DNA from: Actinomycetota bacterium
Lineage (GTDB): Bacteria > Actinomycetota > UBA4738 > HRBIN12
Assembly (NCBI GenBank): GCA_005885325.1
Contig: VAYX01000032.1
Span: 1 to 22,286 of the forward strand
Length of the DNA stretch: 22,286 nt
Direction: 5' to 3'
Below the pieces are notes generated by a model. That model saw nothing but the letters and a program-made list of their open reading frames with translations, did no database searches and was not told where the DNA came from. Each line of letters opens with the position of its first letter. Position 1 is the stretch's first letter. The position numbers and the translations under genes were made by a program. Shown here piece after piece: positions 13,815 to 19,243 of the stretch.

Positions 13815-15683
13815 CTAGGGCAGGTCGGGTCGGGGCGGCGCCTGGCCGGTGGGCCCGTTGCCCGATGGCCCCGGCCCATGCCCGTCGCCGTCACCAGCGC
13901 CCGATCCGATCGCGAGCGGCTGGCCGCCTTGCTGTCCGTTCCCGGTCAGGATCCCGACGGGGATCTCGAGGGGCTCCCGCTCGCCCAGCTCGGCCATGAG
14001 GACCTCGATCTCGTCGCCGATAAGCTCCTCACGCTCGATGAGCGCGTCGCGAACGCCCTCGACCGCGTGCCGCTTCTGGAGGAGCACCTTCTTGACCCGA
14101 CCGCGGCAATCGTCGAGGAGGGCATCCATCTCCTTCCTGCTCTCGGGATCGGACAGGATGGCGCGGATGGGGTCGCCGTCCATCATGGTGGGAGGCATCG
14201 CGGCCACCGAGATGAGGCTCTTGCCCATGCCGTACAGCCCAACGTAGGCGGCCGCGTTGCGGGTCGCGTTCGCCAGATCCGAGCTGGGTCCCGTCGTGGT
14301 CTGACCGATCCAGATCTCCTCGGCCACCAGGCCGGCCAGGGAGACCTGGATGTCGGCCAGGATCTGGCGCTGGGTCCTGGTGTACAGCTCTTCGATGTCC
14401 TGCCCATGGACCAGGCCCAGGGCGTGTTCGCGCTTCTGGATCGTGATCACCTGGATCTGGAATTCGCCCTTCTCCAGCGTGTACGAGGCGACGGCGTGGC
14501 CCGCCTCGTGGACCGCGGTCATCTCCTTCTCGCGGGGGGTCAGCTTCACGGGTTGCTTGAGGCCGATCTCCTCGACGAGCTTGGCCTGCCACAGGTCGTC
14601 CCACCGCAGCGCGTCGCGCCCGTCCTGAAGGGCGAAGATCAAGGCCTCGTTCACCACGTTCTGGATCATCGCCGGTGAGTAGCCCTTGGTCATCCGGGCC
14701 AGCTTGTTCACGTCGGTGGGCTCGTGGCGCACCTTGGCCAGGTAGTACTGGGCGATGTCCTCGCGACCGTCGCCATCGGGAAGGCCGACATGGATCTTCC
14801 GGTCGAACCGTCCCGGCCGAAGGAGCGCGGGGTCGAGCGAGAGGGCGCGGTTCGTGGCCCCGATCACGAGGATGTTGTAGAAGGGGATCTTCGGTCGGCC
14901 CAGCCCCAGGATCCGACGGACGTGCCGCCACAGACCTCTCGGCGCCACGAAGCCATCCATGTTGACCAGGAGCTCGTTCACGATGCCCATGCCCCCGCCG
15001 CCCATCCCCATACCGGCGATGACCTTGTGTGGCCCCGACGGTCGCTCGTACTCCACGGACTGCTGTGAGATGGCTCCGCGGCTGCCGCCGAGCGCGTCGA
15101 GCTCGTCGATAAAGATCACGCAGCCCCCGTACTTGTCCGACATGGCCCGGGCTCGCGAGAACATCCGCCGCACCTTCATGTTCCCGATGCCGAAGAACAT
15201 CGCCTGGAACCGGCTCCCGTCGGCCACCAGGATGGGCACGTTCGAGGCACCGGCGATGGCCTTGGCCATCAGCGTCTTGCCCGTCCCCGGCGGACCTTCG
15301 AACAGGATGCCGTGGGGCGGGTAGCCGCCCATCTGCTTGAAGTCCTTGAACCCCCGGAACAGTCGCAGGACCTCCCGAGAGGAATAGACGGCCGCCGGCT
15401 GGCCCCGGACGTCGTCGAAGCTCTTGTCGTATTCGCCCGGGTAGACCGTGTAGTAGGTGCCCCGCATGAGGAACCAGAACATCGCCGCGAACTGCACGAC
15501 CAGGAACATGGAGATGAACAGCAACGAGACGACGAAGGTGCGGTATGTCGACAGCGTTGCGCCGGGATGCAGCAGCGCGTCACTGGGGTGGACACCGAGG
15601 AACAGGTATCCCACCACGACGTAGATGACCAGGAAGATGGCGGCCCGCTTGGCCCATCGCCAGTATCGCCGGTACTGCTCCAT
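13815..15683 (-). CDS. FtsH-type AAA+ zinc metalloprotease, divergent
   Basis: The 622-residue protein has two transmembrane helices (about 14-30 and 49-73) bounding a short external loop. It then has an AAA module with GPPGTGKT (130-137), pore-loop MFFGIG (162-167), Walker B VIFIDE (189-194), GATN (275-278) and RPGRFDR (289-295), and an M41 protease domain with HEAGH (392-396) and Asp469 as third zinc ligand. FtsH extracts and degrades membrane and short-lived proteins. Unusual points are a Gly/Met-rich insertion at about 204-233, a second insertion at about 250-268, and a Gly/Pro-rich tail of some 40 residues. ATG 15683 is chosen over GTG 15734, which lies one base past a -10 box and would not be transcribed from it. 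Confidence 0.9.
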   Translation of the reverse strand: MEQYRRYWRWAKRAAIFLVIYVVVGYLFLGVHPSDALLHPGATLSTYRTFVVSLLFISMFLVVQFAAMFWFLMRGTYYTVYPGEYDKSFDDVRGQPAAVYSSREVLRLFRGFKDFKQMGGYPPHGILFEGPPGTGKTLMAKAIAGASNVPILVADGSRFQAMFFGIGNMKVRRMFSRARAMSDKYGGCVIFIDELDALGGSRGAISQQSVEYERPSGPHKVIAGMGMGGGGMGIVNELLVNMDGFVAPRGLWRHVRRILGLGRPKIPFYNILVIGATNRALSLDPALLRPGRFDRKIHVGLPDGDGREDIAQYYLAKVRHEPTDVNKLARMTKGYSPAMIQNVVNEALIFALQDGRDALRWDDLWQAKLVEEIGLKQPVKLTPREKEMTAVHEAGHAVASYTLEKGEFQIQVITIQKREHALGLVHGQDIEELYTRTQRQILADIQVSLAGLVAEEIWIGQTTTGPSSDLANATRNAAAYVGLYGMGKSLISVAAMPPTMMDGDPIRAILSDPESRKEMDALLDDCRGRVKKVLLQKRHAVEGVRDALIEREELIGDEIEVLMAELGEREPLEIPVGILTGNGQQGGQPLAIGSGAGDGDGHGPGPSGNGPTGQAPPRPDLP

Positions 15684-15735
15684 GGGTTCGACCCCCAGAG
15701 GGTGAGGCCGGGCTCGGCCCGGGAACGTGTGCACG

Positions 15736-15741
15736 AGTCTA
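15736..15741 (-). promoter_or_regulatory. -10 element upstream of the FtsH-like gene
   Basis: TAGACT on the minus strand would start transcription near 15729, giving a leader of about 45 bases before ATG 15683. A GGGGGT sequence about 8 bases before that ATG may act as ribosome-binding site. Confidence 0.4.
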
Positions 15742-15781
15742 CGCCCTGGAGCAGCGGATTTGGAGGGACGGGGAACCGGGC

Positions 15782-16225
15782 CTACGGCGTCAGGGGCCGG
15801 TCCTCGAAGGGCGTGGAGAGCACGACCGTGGTCCTGGTCTGGACCTGGCCCTTCTCCCGGAGCCGGCGGATGAGCTTCTCCAGGTGCCCTGTCGTGCGGA
15901 CCCTCACCTTCAGGACGTAATTGGACTCACCCGCCACGCTGAAGCAATCCTCCACTTCGGGGAAGTCCTCCACCCGCTCCGGGAGGTCGTCCGGCTGGGT
16001 GGGGTCGAGGGGAGTCACCGCGACCAGCGCGGTCACGTACAGGCCCAGGGCCTCGGGATCGACCACCGCGCGATAGCTCCGGATGACGCCCGTCTCCTCC
16101 AGCTTGCGCACGCGTTCGTGGACCGAGGAGGGGGACAACCCCACCCGCCGCCCGACGTCCGCATAGGTCGCCCTGGCGTCCTCCTGGAGCGCCGCGATGA
16201 TCTCGAGGTCCCGATCGTCGACCAC
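15782..16225 (-). CDS. Lrp/AsnC family transcriptional regulator
   Basis: The 147-residue protein has an N-terminal helix-turn-helix (DDRDLEIIAALQEDARATYADVG, with RVGLSPSSVHERVRKLEETG at about 26-45) and a C-terminal RAM ligand-binding domain (residues 64-140). These are the hallmarks of Lrp/AsnC regulators, which bind amino acids and form dimers to octamers on DNA. Longer in-frame extensions to 16624 lack protein-like sequence. GTG 16225 is chosen because TATGAT ends 6 bases upstream, fitting a leaderless start. A dyad GGGGA-ATA-TCCCC covers the likely -35 position, suggesting autoregulation. The effector and targets are not known; it is divergent from the reverse transcriptase gene. Confidence 0.9.
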   Translation of the reverse strand: MVDDRDLEIIAALQEDARATYADVGRRVGLSPSSVHERVRKLEETGVIRSYRAVVDPEALGLYVTALVAVTPLDPTQPDDLPERVEDFPEVEDCFSVAGESNYVLKVRVRTTGHLEKLIRRLREKGQVQTRTTVVLSTPFEDRPLTP

Positions 16226-16231
16226 GTCCGC

Positions 16232-16269
16232 ATCATACGAACCGGCACCCGGGTGAGGGGAATATCCCC
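16232..16269 (-). promoter_or_regulatory. Promoter and dyad operator of the Lrp-type gene
   Basis: On the minus strand TATGAT (16237 to 16232) is the -10 element. The perfect dyad GGGGA-ATA-TCCCC at 16257-16269 covers the position expected for the -35. It could be the regulator's own operator, since many Lrp-type genes are autoregulated. Confidence 0.45.
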
Positions 16270-16279
16270 GGCCGGCCCA

Positions 16280-16309
16280 TTGCGGCCGAGCCCGTGCACC
16301 GGGTACAAA
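16280..16309 (+). promoter_or_regulatory. Possible promoter of the reverse transcriptase gene
   Basis: TTGCGG (16280-16285) and TACAAA (16304-16309) are spaced by 18 bases. The match is only moderate. A transcript would start near 16316, just before the hairpin at 16332. Confidence 0.3.
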
Positions 16310-16331
16310 CCGTGCCACACCGACGCGGCCG

Positions 16332-16397
16332 CACCTCTCCCGGGCCCAGGGGAGGGGAGAGGTGTCGCCGAACCGAAGGCTCGCTCCTTCGAATCGG
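16332..16397 (+). repeat. Tandem hairpins at the 5' end of the reverse transcriptase gene
   Basis: Hairpin A pairs CACCTCTCC (16332-16340) with GGAGAGGTG (16356-16364), nine perfect base pairs that include the putative GTG start and the purine-rich ribosome-binding region. Hairpin B pairs the 12-base arms 16368-16379 and 16386-16397 with two central mismatches and a 6-base loop. A 13-base direct repeat with one mismatch (GTCGCCGAA-CGA) occurs at 16364 and 16406. Confidence 0.6.
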
Positions 16398-17195
16398 CTC
16401 GTCCCGTCGCCGAAGCGAGGAGGTGGCGTTCGGTGGCTCTCGTTCCTCGACCCTCCCACCGCCGCCCGGTACGCGGCAGTCGTCTCCTCGGTCGCGCCGG
16501 TGATCGAGGCCGGGCTGGGGGAGGAGGTCGTCGCCAACCGGGCGCTCACCGCCGCGCCGGGCGACGTTCGGCTCCGGCCGTGGCGCCCGGCGCGGGACGC
16601 GTTCCTGCGGTCGGCGCACGGCATGGCCTTCGCCGCCGGCGCGTTCGTCGCGGCCGACGTCCACCGGTGCTACCCGTCGATCGGTCCCGATCTGGTGGGG
16701 CGAACCCTTCGGCGGTTCGGATGCGAGAGGACCGATGTCCAGGACGTGACCGCCATGCTCGAGGCGCTGGAGGAGGCGGGCGTTCCGGGCCTTCCCATCG
16801 GGCCGGACCCGTCCGCGGTCCTGGCCAACGCGGCGTTGGCCGGGGCGGACGAGGTCCTTCGGGCGGCCGGGGTTCGGCACCTTCGGTGGGTAGACGACAT
16901 CTGGATCTTCGCCGCCGGCCGCCGCGAGGCCGTGGCGGCCCTCCGGTCTCTCACGAGTTGGGTCGAACGACAGGGACTGTCGCTCGCGCCGGAGAAGACG
17001 AGGATGCTCGAACGGCCCGAGGAGATCGCCGCGGTCATCACCGATGGCAGGGTCTCGCTCGCGACCCGGCGCTATCATCGGCGCTCCGATGCGCACGCTC
17101 TACCGGGCGTCCCTGGTCCACACGCTGTCGCACCCGCCGAAGGGGGAGTGGGTCCTGATCGACGGACGCCATGTGCAGCGGGTCGGATCGGGTGA
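16362..17195 (+). CDS. Small stand-alone reverse transcriptase (RVT_1-like)
   Basis: The frame has the ordered palm motifs of reverse transcriptases. Motif A is VAADVHRCYPSI with catalytic Asp99, motif B is GLPIGPDPSAVLAN (143-156), motif C is LRWVDDIWIF with Asp178-Asp179, and motif D is LSLAPEKTRML (206-216). An upstream segment EEVVANRA resembles the pre-palm region of retron and defence-type enzymes. The core would copy RNA into DNA. No maturase, HNH or integrase domain is fused, and there is no flanking group II intron. The GPDPS motif B differs from the PQGxxxSP of group II introns and retrons and recalls 'unknown group' and Abi-type enzymes. GTG 16362 is the only start that keeps the whole domain; the first 25 residues look like translated hairpin DNA. 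The last 35 codons overlap the next gene, so the C-terminus is uncertain. Confidence 0.75.
   Translation: MSPNRRLAPSNRLVPSPKRGGGVRWLSFLDPPTAARYAAVVSSVAPVIEAGLGEEVVANRALTAAPGDVRLRPWRPARDAFLRSAHGMAFAAGAFVAADVHRCYPSIGPDLVGRTLRRFGCERTDVQDVTAMLEALEEAGVPGLPIGPDPSAVLANAALAGADEVLRAAGVRHLRWVDDIWIFAAGRREAVAALRSLTSWVERQGLSLAPEKTRMLERPEEIAAVITDGRVSLATRRYHRRSDAHALPGVPGPHAVAPAEGGVGPDRRTPCAAGRIG
17073..17078 (+). promoter_or_regulatory. -10 element for the leaderless amidohydrolase gene
   Basis: TATCAT ends 10 bases before ATG 17089 and lies inside the end of the reverse transcriptase frame. It is identical to the box before pafB. Confidence 0.5.
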
Positions 17196-18600
17196 GCCGC
17201 CGCAGTCCGACCGGGTGATCGAGCTTCCGGGAGCCACCATCATCCCCGGCTTCGTGGATGCCCACGTCCATCTGACCGGCACCGGCGTCCATCATCAGGC
17301 TCCGGAGGTCGCGTCGGCCCGGTCCCCACAGGAGCTGATCGAGATCCTCCGCAAGGTGGTGAAGGACAAGGACGGCCCCGTCCTGGTCCACGGATACGAC
17401 GAGTCGAAGTGGGACCGGCCGGAGCTCCCCACGATCGACGAGCTCGACGGCGTGACCGAGCAGCCGCTCGCGGTGGTCCGGGTGGACGGCCACCTGACCC
17501 TGGCCAACCGCCGAGGGCTCGAGGAGTCCGGCGCACTCGACGCGGACGGCGCCGAGCGAGATACGGACGGCTACCCGACCGGCACGGTCACGCGCGAGGC
17601 GAACGTTCGCCTTCGTCACTGGTTCCAGCAACACTTAGCCGACCACGACGTCGAGGAGCTCCAGCTCGATGCGGCGAGCCTCGCGGTCGCGCACGGCGTG
17701 ACGTGCATCCACGAGATGTCCATGCCGAAGGAGCGCGGGATGCGCGACCTGGAGATCCTCGTTCGCCACCGGGCTCGCCTGCCACTCGACGTCGTCCCGT
17801 ACGTCGCGACCACCGATGTCGGCCGGGTCCTCGACCTCGGGCTGCGCCGGATCGGGGGCGACCTCCCGGTCGACGGGTCGATCGGGGCCAGGACGGCGTG
17901 GCTGTTCGAGCCGTTCGCCGACCACGAGGGGAGCGGGGCCGGCTATTTCGGTGACGACGAGCTCGCGGAGTTCTTCCACGGCGCGCACCTCGCCGGGCTC
18001 CAGGTAGGCGTCCATGCCATCGGCGACGCGGCCATCGAGCAGGTCGCCCGGACGTGGGAGCGCGTCTACCAGGCCCTGGATAGTCGGGAGCGTCGCCACT
18101 TCCGGGCCCGCCGTCACCGGGTCGAGCACTTCGAGATGGCCGACGGTGCGCTGGTCGAGCGGGCCGCCGCGCTCGGGCTGGCCATCTCGGTGCAGCCCTC
18201 CTTCGACGCGGAGTGGGGGCACCCCGGCGGCCTGTACGACCGAGGGCTGGGATGGGGGAGGGCCGAGGGGATGAACCGCTTCCGGACCCTCCTGGACCGA
18301 GGATTGGAGGTCGGCGCCGGCTCGGACTCGCCGATCACCATCATCGACCCCCTGGCGGGAATCGCCGCCTTCGAGGGCCACCACGACCCCGCCCAACGGC
18401 TGCACCGGGAGGAGGCCGTGCGCGCGTACACGATCGGAAGCGCCCGCCTGGCCCATCAAGAGGACAAGAAGGGGAGCCTGGCCCCGGGGATGCATGCCGA
18501 CTTCGCCGCATACGAGGTGGATCCCATGGCCGTGGACTCGGTGGAAGGGCTTCGCCCCGTCCTCACCGTGTCGCTCGGCCGCGACGTCTACGCGGCGTGA
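17089..18600 (+). CDS. YtcJ-type metal-dependent amidohydrolase
   Basis: The 503-residue protein belongs to the Amidohydro_3 group. A beta-sandwich part at both ends flanks a TIM barrel. Metal-binding residues are visible as HVH at 59-61 (GFVDAHVHL), His309 (VGVHAIGD), His347 (HRVEHFEM) and Asp413 (GAGSDSP). Family members hydrolyse cyclic amides, N-formyl or N-acyl compounds; this one's substrate is unknown. Intact termini (RTLYRASLVHTL and the final GRDVYAA) show a full-length protein. ATG 17089 is chosen over an in-frame ATG at 17044 because a -10 box lies between them and the family start motif begins at RTLYRA. No clear partner genes are present, although an Lrp-type regulator and the reverse transcriptase lie upstream. 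Confidence 0.9.
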   Translation: MRTLYRASLVHTLSHPPKGEWVLIDGRHVQRVGSGEPPQSDRVIELPGATIIPGFVDAHVHLTGTGVHHQAPEVASARSPQELIEILRKVVKDKDGPVLVHGYDESKWDRPELPTIDELDGVTEQPLAVVRVDGHLTLANRRGLEESGALDADGAERDTDGYPTGTVTREANVRLRHWFQQHLADHDVEELQLDAASLAVAHGVTCIHEMSMPKERGMRDLEILVRHRARLPLDVVPYVATTDVGRVLDLGLRRIGGDLPVDGSIGARTAWLFEPFADHEGSGAGYFGDDELAEFFHGAHLAGLQVGVHAIGDAAIEQVARTWERVYQALDSRERRHFRARRHRVEHFEMADGALVERAAALGLAISVQPSFDAEWGHPGGLYDRGLGWGRAEGMNRFRTLLDRGLEVGAGSDSPITIIDPLAGIAAFEGHHDPAQRLHREEAVRAYTIGSARLAHQEDKKGSLAPGMHADFAAYEVDPMAVDSVEGLRPVLTVSLGRDVYAA

Positions 18601-18629
18601 GTTTTGGCAGACCAAGACCGTCGCGACGT

Positions 18630-18659
18630 TTGACACCCGTCCACCGGCCGACCTACAGT
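18630..18659 (+). promoter_or_regulatory. Strong sigma70-type promoter of the RNA candidate
   Basis: TTGACA (18630-18635) is a perfect -35, and TACAGT (18654-18659) follows after 18 bases. Transcription should start at about 18665, immediately at the foot of the first hairpin. It is the best -35 match I see in the window and does not lead into a gene. Confidence 0.75.
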
Positions 18660-18662
18660 ACG

Positions 18663-18767
18663 GCCGCGTCGACGCTTTGCGGCGACGCGGCGAGGACCCA
18701 AGAGGCTGAGTAGAGAACTCGGCGCCCCGGCGTCGTGGCCCCAAAGGTCTCTTGGGTCCTCCTTTTT
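18663..18767 (+). ncRNA. Candidate structured small RNA with built-in terminator
   Basis: Hairpin 1 pairs 18663-18671 with 18683-18691 (nine perfect base pairs, with a further 3-bp CGC-TTT-GCG tip). Stem 2 pairs 18692-18704 with 18749-18761, thirteen perfect base pairs (GAGGACCCAAGAG). It encloses a smaller hairpin 18705-18710/18718-18723 with loop TAGAGAA, and a C/G-rich segment. TTTTT follows at 18763-18767. The result is an RNA of about 100 bases whose closing stem doubles as an intrinsic terminator. It does not show the conserved segments of SRP RNA, RNase P RNA, tmRNA or 6S RNA. No open reading frame of note lies in it. It is independent of the amidohydrolase, being preceded by its own promoter. 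Confidence 0.7.
18749..18767 (+). terminator. Intrinsic terminator (3' arm and T-run)
   Basis: CTCTTGGGTCCTC completes a 13-bp stem with 18692-18704 and is followed by CTTTTTCCC. It ends the RNA candidate and would also stop read-through from the amidohydrolase gene. Confidence 0.7.
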
Positions 18768-18831
18768 CCCTTGCTTTCTCCGGCCTTCCCCGTTACCTCC
18801 TTTCCCCGTGTGGGAACAAGCAGTGGGCTCC

Positions 18832-18882
18832 CCGCGTTAACGCGGCGGAAGGGCTTGCCGGACGGTTTTCCGGCAGTACAAT
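18832..18882 (+). promoter_or_regulatory. DUF4193 promoter with two dyads
   Basis: TTGCCG (18855-18860) and TACAAT (18877-18882) are spaced by 16 bases. The perfect 14-base palindrome CCGCGTTAACGCGG lies at 18832-18845, just upstream of the -35. A second dyad, GCCGGA-N6-TCCGGC (18858-18875), fills the spacer. These look like operator sites. Another small dyad, TTCCC-N5-GGGAA, lies at 18802-18816. Confidence 0.6.
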
Positions 18883-18904
18883 CCCCCGGCCGGAAAGAGG
18901 GAAC

Positions 18905-19243
18905 ATGGAAGACATCGAAGAGAGCCTCGAGGACGAAGAGGTCGAGGAGGACGCCGAGGACTCCGAAGCCTCCTCCGAGGAGGCCCCCGCCCCGGCGGCA
19001 GCGGCCGACGGGGAGGACGTGGAGTCTATCGAGGACCTCCTAGTCAAGAAGGAGGCCAGGGACGGCGAGGAAGAGGAGGATGACAGCCTCGTCAGCCAGT
19101 CCCGAGAGGAGCGCCTGGAGCCGCTGGCGGTCAAGGTGGTCCCGCCTCAGCCCACCGAGTTCATATGCAAGAACTGCTATCTGGTGAAGCACCGAAGCCA
19201 GCTCAAGGACAAGGCCAAGATGCTCTGCCGCGACTGCGCCTGA
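18905..19243 (+). CDS. DUF4193 family protein
   Basis: The 112-residue protein has a very acidic N-terminal two-thirds (residues 1-65, mostly Glu, Asp and Ala) and a C-terminal zinc-ribbon-like module with Cys88, Cys91, Cys108 and Cys111 (CKNC and CRDC). The stretch VKVVPPQPTEFICKNCYLV closely resembles the C-terminus of DUF4193 proteins that are near-universal in Actinobacteria, such as mycobacterial Rv2699c. The function is unknown; zinc binding by four Cys is a reasonable inference. AAGAGGG ahead of the ATG is a usable ribosome-binding site, and a leader of about 15 bases separates it from the promoter. It is followed by, and may overlap, the Lnt-Ppm gene. Confidence 0.85.
   Translation: MEDIEESLEDEEVEEDAEDSEASSEEAPAPAAAADGEDVESIEDLLVKKEARDGEEEEDDSLVSQSREERLEPLAVKVVPPQPTEFICKNCYLVKHRSQLKDKAKMLCRDCA

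Noticed and set aside
12964..13818. 284-codon plus-strand frame opposite cysS
   Set aside because: Shadow of cysS, whose catalytic motifs and zinc ligands are all on the minus strand.
15732..15734. Upstream GTG start for the FtsH-like gene
   Set aside because: It lies one base after the -10 box, so the transcript would begin downstream of it; the 17 extra residues lack conservation features.
18663..18767. Idea that the RNA is SRP RNA, RNase P RNA, tmRNA or 6S RNA
   Set aside because: The conserved segments of these RNAs are absent and the size or fold does not fit.
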